A stretch of DNA of 64,000 nt from Streptomyces sp. NL15-2K (lineage in GTDB: Bacteria > Actinomycetota > Actinomycetes > Streptomycetales > Streptomycetaceae): the NCBI RefSeq assembly GCF_030551255.1, contig NZ_CP130630.1, positions 1,426,001 through 1,490,000 on the forward strand. Reading direction: 5' to 3'. How positions within the stretch are numbered: the stretch's first letter is position 1; the number at the start of each line of letters is the position of its first letter. A program made the translations under genes and the position numbers. The notes under the pieces were generated by a model. It was given only the letters and a program-made list of their open reading frames with translations. It was not told the origin of the DNA and did not search any database. Below, in pieces: positions 7,563 through 16,036 of the stretch.

Positions 7563-9605
7563 TCAGGTGCGGTCGGCCGTGGGCACGATCACGGCGTCCA
7601 GGGCGATCAGCCCGTCGGCGGTGAGCCGCAGCGGGTTGATCTCTATCTCGGCAGTGTCGGGGCTCGCGGCCAAGGCTGCGGCGAGGGCGGAGACGACCCG
7701 CCCGAACTGGGCCCGGTCGAGCACCGGCCCGCCGCGCCAGCCGTCGAGCAGGGCGCGGGCGGCCAGGTCGCCGGGCATCGAGGCGGCCTCGGCCGCGGAG
7801 AGCGGGGCGAGCCGGATCGCCACGTCGGCCAGCGCCTCGGCGGCCGTACCGCCCAGTCCCGCCAGCACGACCGGCCCGAACACGGGGTCCCGGCGCACGC
7901 CGAGCACGAGGTCGACGCCGGGCGGGGCCATGGCCTCGACCAGGTAGCGGCGGCCGGGGCCGATGGCGTCCAGCGCCGCGTCGAGCTCGTCGGGGGTGCG
8001 GACACCCAGGTGGACCCCGCCGACCTCCGTCTTGTGCAGGATCGCGGCGTCGAGGACCTTGACCGCGACGGGGCCGCCCAGCAGACGCAGGGCGTGGTGG
8101 GCGTCGGCGCGGGAGTCGCAGGCGACGCGGTCCGGGGTCCGGACGCCGAGGTCGGTGAGGAACGTCTTGGCGGCGTGCTCGTCGAGGGGGCCGGGCGGCA
8201 CGGTGGCGGTCGTCTCCGTCAAAGGCCCCTCGTCCCGCAGGGCCCGCTGCCGCGCATGCGTCACCAGCGCCCGTACGGCATTGGCGGCGGAGGCCGGTCC
8301 GGTGAGCGCCGGGATCCCCGCCTTGTGCAGCCGCGCCCGCTGCTCCGCCACGTCCTCGGGCAGGCCGCCGACGACCACCACGGCCGGGGAGGCGGCGCCG
8401 AGGCCGGCGTCCTGGGCGGCCGAGGCGAGGTCGACGCTGTCGGGCTCGGTGAGGGCGTACACGGACAGCAGGTCCACCTGCGGGTCGGAGGCGGTGGCGT
8501 CCAGGACGCGGGCGAAGGTCTCGCCGGGCCGGCCGGTGTCGACCGGGTTGCGCTGGTAGGTGAGCGGAGGGAGGAGATCGGCGAGGGTGCGCCGGGTGGC
8601 CTCGGCCAGCTCCGGCGTCCGGATGCCGTCGGTGCCCGCCCGGTCGGCCAGCAGCAGCCCCGGTCCGGCCTGGGCGGTGACGATGCCGAGCCCCGGGTCG
8701 CGGTGCGGGGGCAGCTGGATCCGGGAGAGCGCGGTGAGCGCGTCCACCAGCTCCCGCTCGTCGTCGACGACCACCGCCCCGGCCTGCCGCAGTGCGGCCC
8801 GTGTCGTGCGCCAGCTCGTGGCGAGCGCCCCGGTGTGCGACCGGGCGAAGTCGCCGACGTCGCTGCGGCCGACGACCAGCGCCACGACCGGCTTGACCGC
8901 GGCCACCTGGCGTACGGCGGCCACCAGCCGCGGCCCGTCCGGAACCGTCTCCACATGCAGCGCCACGGCCGTCGTACGACGGTCCCCCACGAGGTGTTCC
9001 AGCACGTCCGCCGCGGTCACGTCGAGGCCGGCGCCGATGCCCACGCCGAGGCTGATGCCGTTCCCGGCGGTCACCAGGTCGAAGGAGAGCGCGTGGTTGA
9101 CGCCGCCGCTGGCCGCGACGACGGCGATGTCCCCGGCGGGAAGCTGCCCGGCGGCGGGCACGAAGCTGGCGGTCAGGCCCAGGTGGGGGGCGAAGAAGCC
9201 GGAGGTGTTGGGGCCGAGCAGCCGGATGCCGGTCTCCTCGGCGACGCGCCGCAGCGCCTTTGCGTACTGCTCGCCCTCCGGTCCCGCCTCGCCGAAGCCA
9301 CCCGCGCAGACCAGCGCGGCGCGGCAGCCCGCGGCGGCCGCCTCGGCCAGCGCGTCCGCGCAGCCGGCCGCCGGCACGCACAGCACGGCCAGGTCGAGCC
9401 GCCCGCCGGCCTGGTCGGCCGCCTCGGCGACCGAGGCGTACACGCCCTCGTCGGGGTCCGGGCGGCGGGCGTTGACCAGGGCACGAGTACCGGGGAACGG
9501 GGCCAGGGAGCGGGCCATGGCGGCGCCGAGCTTGCCGGGCTGCCGCGAGGCGCCGATCACGGCGACGCCCTCGGGGGCGAACAGCGGTGTCAGGTGCGCG
9601 CTCAT
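7563..9605 (-). CDS. Acetyl-CoA-synthetase-like acyl-CoA ligase, NDP-forming type, fused alpha-beta
   Basis: A 680-residue single-chain enzyme of the ADP-forming acyl-CoA synthetase/PAT-like family. Domains in order: CoA-binding Rossmann (GVAVIGASRQPGKLG), two succinyl-CoA-ligase-like domains with the SHTGALA phosphohistidine motif near residue 260, then an ATP-grasp half with PVAVKVLDAAILHKTEVGGV. Its ATG overlaps the hydroxylase TGA (ATGA). Its place between hydroxylase and AMP-ligase suggests a role in CoA thioester formation or recycling of aromatic acids. In the WA46 cluster only the AMP-ligase-like gene was required, so this one may be auxiliary. Confidence 0.85.
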   Translation of the reverse strand: MSAHLTPLFAPEGVAVIGASRQPGKLGAAMARSLAPFPGTRALVNARRPDPDEGVYASVAEAADQAGGRLDLAVLCVPAAGCADALAEAAAAGCRAALVCAGGFGEAGPEGEQYAKALRRVAEETGIRLLGPNTSGFFAPHLGLTASFVPAAGQLPAGDIAVVAASGGVNHALSFDLVTAGNGISLGVGIGAGLDVTAADVLEHLVGDRRTTAVALHVETVPDGPRLVAAVRQVAAVKPVVALVVGRSDVGDFARSHTGALATSWRTTRAALRQAGAVVVDDERELVDALTALSRIQLPPHRDPGLGIVTAQAGPGLLLADRAGTDGIRTPELAEATRRTLADLLPPLTYQRNPVDTGRPGETFARVLDATASDPQVDLLSVYALTEPDSVDLASAAQDAGLGAASPAVVVVGGLPEDVAEQRARLHKAGIPALTGPASAANAVRALVTHARQRALRDEGPLTETTATVPPGPLDEHAAKTFLTDLGVRTPDRVACDSRADAHHALRLLGGPVAVKVLDAAILHKTEVGGVHLGVRTPDELDAALDAIGPGRRYLVEAMAPPGVDLVLGVRRDPVFGPVVLAGLGGTAAEALADVAIRLAPLSAAEAASMPGDLAARALLDGWRGGPVLDRAQFGRVVSALAAALAASPDTAEIEINPLRLTADGLIALDAVIVPTADRT

Positions 9606-11122
9606 GCTTCCGCCCTCCCCACCAGGTCGGCGCGCCCGGACAGCAGCAGCGTCTCGGCGCGGTCGGTGTCCATCCCGTCCTCCACGATCAGCGCCGGCAC
9701 CCCGTGCACCAGCCGGGCCCGCTCCGCGAGCAGCTGCCGGGTGAGCGCGGTCCCGGCGTGGACGGCGACGAGCTCAGGCGGCGTCGTACCGTTCACGGCA
9801 CGTTCCAACTCCTCGTACATCACGGGTAGTTGTGCCTCGCCGTCCGGCGCGGTCAGCGACAGACACGCCACCCCCGCAAGATCGGCGCCGGTCACCCACC
9901 GCCCGGCGAACTCCTGCGCGCCCACCCGCAGCGGCGTGTCCAAGGGGTCCCGCCCCTCGTGCGTCGCGCGCCAGTCCCGTACGACGTCCTCGACGAAGTC
10001 GGGGTCGCGGCGGGCGATGCGTTCCTTGCCGATGGAGCGGGAGAGGAAGTGGAAGGCGAACCGGGTCGGTTCGAAGGCGTCGTGGTAGCGGCCGAAGTGC
10101 TCCCACCAGGACAGGCTCGGCCGGGCGGAGGCCTGGATCTTCTCCACCGAGGGCCGCGCCGCCGCCTCGTACGCCTCCAGGGCGGCCGGCAGGTCGTCGC
10201 GATGGGCGGTCAGGCTGTCGGCGAGGGCGATGGCGTCCTCCATGGCCATCTTGGTGCCGGAGCCGACGGAGAAGTGCGCGGTGTGGGCGGCATCGCCGAG
10301 CAGGACGACGTTGCCGGAGTGCCAGCGGCGGGCGCGGCGGGTGCGGAAGTTGCCCCAGCGGGAGTTGTTGACGAGGAGCTCGTGGCCGTCGATCTGCTCG
10401 GCGAAGAGCTTCTCCAGGTAATGCTTGGTCTTCTCGTCGCTCGGCCCGGGCGGCTGCGCGGTGTCGAACTCGTCGAGCCCGGCCCTGCGCCAGGACTCCT
10501 CGTCGGTCTCCACGATGAAGGTGCTGACGCTGTCGCTGATCGGGTAGCCGTGCACGGCGAAGGTGCCGTGCGGTCCGTGCTCGTGCACGAAGGTCAGGCC
10601 GTCGAACAGGTAGCTGGTCCCGAACCAGATGAACTTGGCGGTCGCGACCTCCACCTCCGGCACGAGCACGTCGGCGAGCCGGTCGCGGAAGCGGGAGTTG
10701 GCGCCGTCGGCGGCGACGATCAGGTCGTGGTCGGCCAGCTGCGCCGGATCCGCCGGGACCTCGTGGCTGAACCGGAATTCGACACCCACCTCCTCGGCCC
10801 GTCGGCGCAGCAGCTGGAGCAGCGTCCTGCGGCTGATCGCCGCCATGCCGTTGCCGCCGCAGCGGATCCGCTGCCCCTTCAGCCGCACCTCGATGTCGTC
10901 CCAGTGCCGGCCGTGCTCCGCGAGGGCGGTGCGCAGCACCGGGTCCGCCGCGTGGATGCCGGCCAGGGTCGCGTCGGAGAACACCACGCCGAAACCGAAG
11001 GTGTCGTCCGGGCGATTCCGCTCGAAGACCGGCACCTCGACCGATGGATCGGCCTGCTTCAGGAGCGTTGCGAAGAACAGCCCGCCGGGGCCGCCTCCCA
11101 CGCAAGCGATCCGAGAAACCAT
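9602..11122 (-). CDS. sdgC: Salicylyl-CoA 5-hydroxylase (FAD monooxygenase)
   Basis: A 506-residue flavoprotein hydroxylase that makes gentisyl-CoA from salicylyl-CoA with NADH and O2. It has the N-terminal FAD dinucleotide fold CVGGGPGGLFFATLL and the GD motif VVLLGDAAHTAHFSVGSG (about 285-305), then AMEDAIALADSL, as in the salicylyl-CoA/anthraniloyl-CoA hydroxylase group. The start is ATG 11122 with GGAGG eight bases upstream; longer frames to 11182 run through the promoter. It is the first gene of the leftward operon, divergent from the PaaX-type regulator. Gentisyl-CoA can hydrolyse to gentisate, feeding the downstream dioxygenase. Confidence 0.9.
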   Translation of the reverse strand: MVSRIACVGGGPGGLFFATLLKQADPSVEVPVFERNRPDDTFGFGVVFSDATLAGIHAADPVLRTALAEHGRHWDDIEVRLKGQRIRCGGNGMAAISRRTLLQLLRRRAEEVGVEFRFSHEVPADPAQLADHDLIVAADGANSRFRDRLADVLVPEVEVATAKFIWFGTSYLFDGLTFVHEHGPHGTFAVHGYPISDSVSTFIVETDEESWRRAGLDEFDTAQPPGPSDEKTKHYLEKLFAEQIDGHELLVNNSRWGNFRTRRARRWHSGNVVLLGDAAHTAHFSVGSGTKMAMEDAIALADSLTAHRDDLPAALEAYEAAARPSVEKIQASARPSLSWWEHFGRYHDAFEPTRFAFHFLSRSIGKERIARRDPDFVEDVVRDWRATHEGRDPLDTPLRVGAQEFAGRWVTGADLAGVACLSLTAPDGEAQLPVMYEELERAVNGTTPPELVAVHAGTALTRQLLAERARLVHGVPALIVEDGMDTDRAETLLLSGRADLVGRAEA

Positions 11123-11170
11123 GGCTTGTGCCTCCATGTCCAGTATCGGCGGGCCGACCCGCACACTCAC

Positions 11171-11216
11171 ATTGTGTGTCACTTAATACACGGGCGTCAA
11201 TCATTTGTTACGTAAT
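11171..11216 (-). promoter_or_regulatory. Promoter and shared operator of the salicylate operon
   Basis: On the minus strand a -35 TTGACG (11195-11200) and a -10 CACAAT (11171-11176) are separated by 18 bp, 49 bp before the hydroxylase start. The spacer carries GTGT-N10-ACAC. The blocks TGTGTGTCA, CACGG and CGTCAATCA recur at the same spacing upstream of the MFS importer (13968-14010). The extra near-repeat TGTATTACGTAACA / TGTATTAAGTGACA is found only here. The PaaX-family protein encoded next door is the likely binder. Confidence 0.65.
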
Positions 11217-11295
11217 ACAGGTCTGGCGCCGCATGGAGTTGAGGTCGGCACGACGCACCTCGGCAACGGCCGTCCGTATGACATAGTCGGTTTTC

Positions 11296-12111
11296 GTGAA
11301 ACCTCGATCGATCGTCTTCGACCTGTTCGGCGACTACGTCCGCTACCGCGGCGGCTCCGCCCGGCTGCGCACCCTCAGCACGCTGATGGGCTGCTTCGGA
11401 GTCGGCGACAGCACGGTGCGCGTGGTGCTCGCGCGCCTGCGCAAGGAGGGCTGGTTCGACGTCCGACGCGAGGGCAGGGAGACGCTCTACACGCTCAACA
11501 CGCGCAGTCTCCAGCTGCTCGACGAGGGCCGCTCACGCATCTTCGACCGGGCACCGTCCGAGTGGGACCGGCACTGGTACATGGTCATCTACTCGGTCCC
11601 GGAGACCGAGCGCGGCGTACGCGATCGCATCCGCAAGGAACTGGCCTGGCTGGGCTTCGGCCCGCTGGCCCCTTCCACGTACGTCTCCCCGCACGACCGC
11701 ATCCGGCAGGTGCGGGAGAAGTTCGCCGACGAGCCGGCCGTACGCCTCGACACCCTGCGCTGCCAGTCCGGCGGACTGCCCGTCGACCGCGAGATGGCCG
11801 CCCGCTGCTGGGACCTGGACGCCCTCAACGAGGACTACCGGGAACTGCTGCGCACCTACCGCGGGCGGATGGCGTCCTACCGGGCCGGGCACCTCAGCCC
11901 CGAGGAGGCCCTGGTCGAGCGCATGCAACTGACGTACGACTACCGCAAGTTCCCCTTCCGCGACCCGGACCTGCCGACCGAACTCCTGCCGGCGGGCTGG
12001 GTGGGCCACGAGGCGCACGAGATGTTCCTGGAGGCCCACGAACTGCTCGGCCCGGCGGCCGAGTCGTTCTACGACGAGGTGGCCGGGAACCGCACGGCGC
12101 CGCAGAAATAA
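11296..12111 (+). CDS. PaaX-family transcriptional repressor
   Basis: A 271-residue regulator with the PaaX architecture. An N-terminal winged helix begins PRSIVFDLFGDYVRYRGG and includes VGDSTVRVVLARLRKEGW. A central ferredoxin-like domain follows (WDRHWYMVIYSVPETER), then a C-terminal PaaX domain (WDLDALNEDYRELL). Members usually repress aromatic-CoA catabolic operons and are relieved by an aryl-CoA ligand. The start is GTG at 11296. Divergent placement from the hydroxylase and the shared promoter element at the importer suggest it controls both in response to salicylyl-CoA or gentisyl-CoA. The ligand is inferred. Confidence 0.9.
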   Translation: MKPRSIVFDLFGDYVRYRGGSARLRTLSTLMGCFGVGDSTVRVVLARLRKEGWFDVRREGRETLYTLNTRSLQLLDEGRSRIFDRAPSEWDRHWYMVIYSVPETERGVRDRIRKELAWLGFGPLAPSTYVSPHDRIRQVREKFADEPAVRLDTLRCQSGGLPVDREMAARCWDLDALNEDYRELLRTYRGRMASYRAGHLSPEEALVERMQLTYDYRKFPFRDPDLPTELLPAGWVGHEAHEMFLEAHELLGPAAESFYDEVAGNRTAPQK

Positions 12112-12146
12112 CGGTGGGGCCCGTACATGTCGTGCGGGCCCCACCG
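12112..12146. terminator. Bidirectional hairpin between convergent genes
   Basis: A perfect 12-bp GC stem (CGGTGGGGCCCG, 12112-12123, pairing with 12135-12146) with an 11-nt loop begins directly after the regulator TAA. It separates the rightward regulator from the leftward importer and secreted-protein genes, whose last codon is at 12161. Confidence 0.8.
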
Positions 12147-12160
12147 CCGATCTCGGGGCC

Positions 12161-12606
12161 CTACGGGAGCAGGGACACCAACCGGGAGCCGACGACGGCC
12201 ACCGACCGAGGCGTCGCCCCTGCGTCGAACGTCCGCGAGCCGCAGCCCAGGAGCGCGACCTTGAGCGACCCGTCGGTCACCACGCGCAGCTTCGCACCGC
12301 AGTCGACCTTGGCCTGCTTCGGGTCGATGGTGACGGCGCCGATGTTCTTGGCGTCGATCACAAGCTCGTCCGCCTTCGTCGCCGCCGGCGCGGCCGGCGC
12401 GGCCGGCAGGTGACGGTACTCCCGGGTCGGCCTTCCAGATGCCGGTGTTCTCCACTTGGGGCGCGTCGGCCTCGGGCTCATTGAGGATCTCCGGGCCAGG
12501 CCCGCGCCGGGGACGTGTCCTCGGCGGCCGGGGCGGCCGGGGTTCCGGCCACCACCGTGGCCAGGGCCACGGCGGCGACGGTCAGGCACCTCGACAGCGT
12601 GCTCAC
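12161..12606 (-). pseudogene. Small secreted protein, two frameshifts
   Basis: The GTG at 12606 overlaps the importer stop (GTGA), so it is cotranslated. It begins with a clear signal peptide (STLSRCLTVAAVALATVVAG, cleavage probably after APAA), then AEDTSPARAWP. The frame must change near 12485 to continue EILNEPEADAPQVENTGIWK and again near 12425 to reach AAPAATKADELVIDAKNIG and the end GSRLVSLLP. The pieces join smoothly, so this looks like one ~145-residue exported protein with two one-base indels: recent decay or sequencing error. No known domain recognised. Its place after an aromatic importer hints at an extracytoplasmic role. Confidence 0.55.
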
Positions 12607-13922
12607 GCGGCACGGACCTTCAGCTCGGCGGGGACGGGCACGGCCGTCTTTCCGGGCAGCAGAAGGACGACGGCCGTGGCGAGCGCGGCGGGCAGGGCGA
12701 AGGCGTAGAAGTTCCACGCCGTGCTGACACCCGCGGACAACAGAGCGCCTCCGAACAGCGGCCCCGTGATGGCACCGAAGCGGCCGATCCCCAGCGTCCA
12801 GCCCAGCGCTGTGGCCCGGATCTCCACGGGGAAGTGCTGGGCGACGTAGCCGAGGACCATGATCTGAGCGCCGATCGTGCCGAAGCCCGCGACCGCCACG
12901 AGCAGGTACATCAACGGTGCGGCGGTGGCGATGCTGAGCAGGGACATCGAGACGGCAGCGGCCAGGAAGGACAGGAGCGTGACGGGCTTCATGCCGTACC
13001 GGTCGCCGAGCGGTCCGAAGAGGACGGAGCCGATGACCGCGCCGAGGTTCATCATCAGCAGGAAGAGCAGAGAGCTGGACAGGGGGTAGCCCGCCGCCCG
13101 CATGATCTGCGGCAGCCAGGTGTTCAGCCCGTAGACCAGCAGCAGCCCGAAGAAACTGGTCACCGCGAAGAGCAGGGCCGGCACCACATGCCGGCCGGAG
13201 AGCAGCTCGGCCGGCCCTCTCCGCTTCCGGCGGGCGGAGCCGGCGAGAGCCTCGGTGTCGGGGGCGGGGACCGGGACGCCCAGGCGCGCGGCAGTCCGCT
13301 CGGCCGCGTCGTGGCGCCCCTTGGCCACCAGGAACACCAGCGACTCGGGCATGTGACGCAGCAGCAGTGGCAGCATCAGCAACGGGATGACACCCAGCCC
13401 GTACATGAACCGGAATCCGAGCGAGGGCAGCAGCGCCATGGCCAGCACGGCCGCGAGGATGCCGCCGACGGCGTAGCCGGAGAACATGAGCGCGTTGTTG
13501 CGGCTGCGGCGCTCCGGGGCGGAGTACTCAGCGGTGAGGGCCACGGCGGTGGGCATGACGCCGCCGAGCCCGATCCCGGCGAGCAGCCGGAACATGCCGA
13601 ACCAGGTCGCGTCGGGCGCGAGCGCGCAGCCGATCATCGCCACCGAGAACCAGCCGACCCCGGTGAGCATCACCTTGCGGCGACCGACCACGTCGGTCAC
13701 CGTGCCGGCGAGCAGCGCGCCGATCAGCATGCCCACCAGGGCGTAGGAGCCGATCACCCCGACCATCGCCGGAGTCAGCCCCCAGTCCTCGTACTGCAGG
13801 AGCGCCGGCACGGTGGCGCCGTAGACGATCAAGTCGTATCCATCGAACACGATGACCGCGAAGCACAGTCCCATGACCAGGAGTTCCTGTCGTCGGGCGG
13901 TGCGGGTGGGTGTGGGTCTCAT
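12603..13922 (-). CDS. MFS aromatic acid:H+ symporter
   Basis: A 439-residue, 12-helix transporter of the AAHS (PcaK/BenK/GenK-like) family. The first helix carries the acidic FDGYDLIVYGATVPAL signature, and loop 2-3 has GTVTDVVGRRKVML. It also has GIGLGGVMPTAVALTAEYSAPERRS and the loop 8-9 copy GPLGDRYGMKPV. The start is ATG 13922 with AAGGAG upstream. Its promoter shares an element with the salicylate operon, so it probably imports salicylate or gentisate. The frame upstream to 13997 lies over the promoter and is not used. Confidence 0.88.
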   Translation of the reverse strand: MRPTPTRTARRQELLVMGLCFAVIVFDGYDLIVYGATVPALLQYEDWGLTPAMVGVIGSYALVGMLIGALLAGTVTDVVGRRKVMLTGVGWFSVAMIGCALAPDATWFGMFRLLAGIGLGGVMPTAVALTAEYSAPERRSRNNALMFSGYAVGGILAAVLAMALLPSLGFRFMYGLGVIPLLMLPLLLRHMPESLVFLVAKGRHDAAERTAARLGVPVPAPDTEALAGSARRKRRGPAELLSGRHVVPALLFAVTSFFGLLLVYGLNTWLPQIMRAAGYPLSSSLLFLLMMNLGAVIGSVLFGPLGDRYGMKPVTLLSFLAAAVSMSLLSIATAAPLMYLLVAVAGFGTIGAQIMVLGYVAQHFPVEIRATALGWTLGIGRFGAITGPLFGGALLSAGVSTAWNFYAFALPAALATAVVLLLPGKTAVPVPAELKVRAA

Positions 13923-13967
13923 CGCTGGCTCCTTTGCGTCTGCCATGAATCGGCTGAGACGGAGAGC

Positions 13968-14010
13968 AGTGTGTGTCAGATTCAACACGGACGTCAATCA
14001 GTCGAAACAT
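13968..14010 (-). promoter_or_regulatory. Promoter and shared operator of the aromatic importer
   Basis: The minus strand has -35 TTGACG (13992-13997) and -10 CACACT (13968-13973) with an 18-bp spacer, 46 bp from the importer start. TGTGTGTCA, CACGG and CGTCAATCA and the GTGT-N10-ACAC dyad match the hydroxylase promoter in order, spacing and orientation. Unmatched bases between the blocks make simple duplication less likely than a kept regulatory site. Confidence 0.65.
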
Positions 14011-14185
14011 AAAGAATTGAGTTCGGCGATCCAGCTGAGACATTGGCCGGCAGGCGTGAGCCAATCCAGCAACGACCGTGAGAGAGGGCTTGACCTACAC
14101 GTCCATCGGAGGGCGCGGTTGCCCGGCAGCAAAGCTCCCGGTAGCGGTAGGCGCGACTGTGGCCGAAGCCGGAAACGGCCACGCG

Positions 14186-14222
14186 AAAAAGGGCCCTCAC
14201 AAGCTGCTGCCTGTGAAGACCC
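14186..14222 (-). terminator. Rho-independent terminator after tRNA-Pro
   Basis: On the minus strand the arm GGGTCTTCACA (14222-14212) pairs, with two G-U pairs, to TGTGAGGGCCC (14201-14191), followed by TTTTT (14190-14186). It begins about 10 bp after the mature tRNA 3' end. Confidence 0.8.
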
Positions 14223-14231
14223 TTCGCGCCG

Positions 14232-14305
<74 letters not shown>

Positions 14306-14505
14306 GTGCGCTCTCCACGGTCGCCCGTGTGAGCGCGCGGATCAACCCTACCTCATGTGCGCGGGTCGGCCCGCTGCGCGTCGGTCAGCCGCGCGCGCCG
14401 GGAACCCCCTCCCAGCCCGCCACGGCCAGACCCGGCCCTTCACCGACCTCATCACCGACCTCATCACCGACCTGGAGAACGCCCTCGACCTGACCCAGCA
14501 CCCAC

Positions 14506-14727
14506 CCGGCGCACTCCCCCCGCCACGCCTCCTACCTCCACCAGCGCACCGCCGGCCGCGTCGGCAGCCTCGCCCGCCTCATCCGCCAAGCCGCCATCAC
14601 CGCCATCACCGCCATCTGCGACGGCACCGAACGCATCACCAAGAAAACCCTGGACGCCATCCAGCTCGACCACCTCGCCGAAGAAGCCAGGCGCCCCCGC
14701 ACCCGCCAACCGGCCACACCGGCATGA
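14506..14727 (+). pseudogene. Fragment of a TniB-like transposition ATPase
   Basis: Frame ending at the TGA near 14727 reads YLHQRTAGRVGSLARLIRQA, then GTERITKKTLDAIQLDHLAE. This is the characteristic C-terminal helical end of AAA ATPases of TniB/Tn7-type transposition modules. An in-frame stop (14491) and a frame change upstream, and absence of Walker motifs, show that only ~65-70 residues remain. It ends 7 bp before the next gene's start. It marks a decayed transposon to the right of the tRNA. Confidence 0.6.
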
Positions 14728-14734
14728 TGCGGAC

Positions 14735-15367
14735 ATGAAGAAGACCACGGACACGCCGGCCGGCGAGGAGTTCGCTGCCCTCCGCAGCCGGGTGTGGGAC
14801 GTCCTGATCCCCGCCCGCGCCGGCTACCTGGGCGGCGTCTCACCGCACTACGACGAGGTCTTCCACGACATCGCGCAACGCACCGAACGCGCAGGAAGTC
14901 TCGACAAGACGGACATCGCAGCCCTGGTCGTCTGGAAACGGCTCTCCGCACAAACCCGATGGGTGTCGGCGCTCATGTCCCTGCCCGACACACAGGTGCG
15001 CGAGGTCACCCAGCAGGCCGTCACGGCCGTCCGCGACACCGCCCTCACCCCTGGCGAAGCCGCCCGCACCGGACGCGGCATCATCGCCGAACTGCCCGGC
15101 TTCCGCACCGGCGACGCCCTCGCCTCAGCCATCCTCACCGCAGCAGCACCACAGCGGATGGCCGTCTATGACCGCCGCGTCCAACACGCCCTCGACACCC
15201 TCGGCCTCACCCTCACCCCCACACCGGGACGCTACGGCCGCTACCTCCAACTCCTCGACGACCTCCTCAAGCACGGCGGAGCACCCGCCGACGGCTGGAC
15301 CGCACGCGACATCGACACCGCCCTGTACTGGACCGGCGCCCACCCCCACCCGCCAGCAACCGCCTGA
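14735..15367 (+). CDS. Hypothetical protein with a helix-hairpin-helix-like segment
   Basis: A 210-residue protein starting ATGAAGAAGACC at 14735. It has no signal peptide or membrane helix. The N-terminal half is helical (DIAALVVWKRLSAQTRWVSA). The C-terminal half has LPGFRTGDALASAILTAAAP followed by MAVYDRRVQHALDTLGL. That pattern resembles the HhH region of DNA glycosylase-like proteins (a G-x-A-SAIL turn and then VxDxR), but catalytic residues are not identifiable. Codons end almost uniformly in C, unlike neighbouring chromosomal genes, suggesting transfer with the adjoining transposon fragment. Function unknown. Confidence 0.65.
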   Translation: MKKTTDTPAGEEFAALRSRVWDVLIPARAGYLGGVSPHYDEVFHDIAQRTERAGSLDKTDIAALVVWKRLSAQTRWVSALMSLPDTQVREVTQQAVTAVRDTALTPGEAARTGRGIIAELPGFRTGDALASAILTAAAPQRMAVYDRRVQHALDTLGLTLTPTPGRYGRYLQLLDDLLKHGGAPADGWTARDIDTALYWTGAHPHPPATA

Positions 15368-15677
15368 CCCGACCCCACAGCAAGCCGCTGACCAGCACAA
15401 ACCCGCACCAGCCCTTTAGACACCGGAGACCATCACCAACACCACACCACCGTTATCAACCAACCACGAATAACCCCAGGCCAGAAGCACCGTCATCACC
15501 CCACCCAGTACCCAGAACGCGCCTTGCCGCTTCTCAGAAAACCCCCAACACCCCAGCTCAAGCCGCCCTTGCCACACAGACTATGAACCCTGGAACCACA
15601 TCTCTGCTGACCGGGCGGACACCGCACGGCCCGGTTGCCGAGAAGGCCGGCGGCCGGGGGCGCACGGAGAGCGCCGG
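15368..15677. other. Gene-free interval
   Basis: 310 bp, unusually C- and A-rich on the plus strand for the first 200 bases (runs such as CACCAACACCACACCACC) and lower in GC than the surroundings. No open frame, RNA fold or promoter could be supported. It separates the hypothetical gene from the Pycsar-effector remnant and looks like decayed mobile DNA. Confidence 0.5.
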
Positions 15678-16036
15678 TCAGTCCTTCGGGAGGCGGCGGG
15701 CATAGAACTCGATCGCGCGGTCCAGGCGCTCGAACTTGCGCACCGCGATGGTGGAGCGCGAACTGACCCGGGTGGCGCGGGTGTCCTCGCGCATCGCGTT
15801 GGTCAGGTCGTCCTCGCTCAGCTGTGCCCAGCGGGGGAAGCCTTCCGCGGACGGCGCGGGCCGGCCTCCGAGGTTGGGGCGCACGACCAGGAGCAGCAGC
15901 ACGGCGGCGGCTGCCAGCGCGAGGACGGCGGCGCCGCCGGCGAGTTGAGCGGGCAGCGGCAGGTTCTTGTCGGCGACGCTGGCGAGTCCGGCGAGGGCCG
16001 CTCCGACGAAGGCGAGTAACAGTGAGCTCTTTCCAT
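15678..16036 (-). pseudogene. Pycsar effector (PycTM/DUF5706-like) membrane protein, 5'-truncated
   Basis: Read on the minus strand from ~16036 the frame gives DGKSSLLLAFVGAALAGLAS, a second helix GGAAVLALAAAAVLLLLVVR, then PNLGG, GFPRWAQLSEDDLTNAMRED and IAVRKFERLDRAIEFY. This two-helix plus cytoplasmic-tail layout, including the D-x-K-(A/S)-SLLLA start and the R-K-(Y/F)-x-R-L-x-RA end, is that of Pycsar anti-phage effectors that damage the membrane after cCMP/cUMP signalling. The N-terminus is replaced by an IS-like element at ~16030. No cyclase gene is present nearby. An internal GTG at 15902 would make a 74-residue product with half a helix. Confidence 0.6.

Noticed and set aside
5140..7947. 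A 935-residue rightward open frame
   Set aside because: It is antisense to the dioxygenase and ligase genes, has Arg/Ser/Gly-biased composition and no domain; a usual artefact of high-GC DNA.
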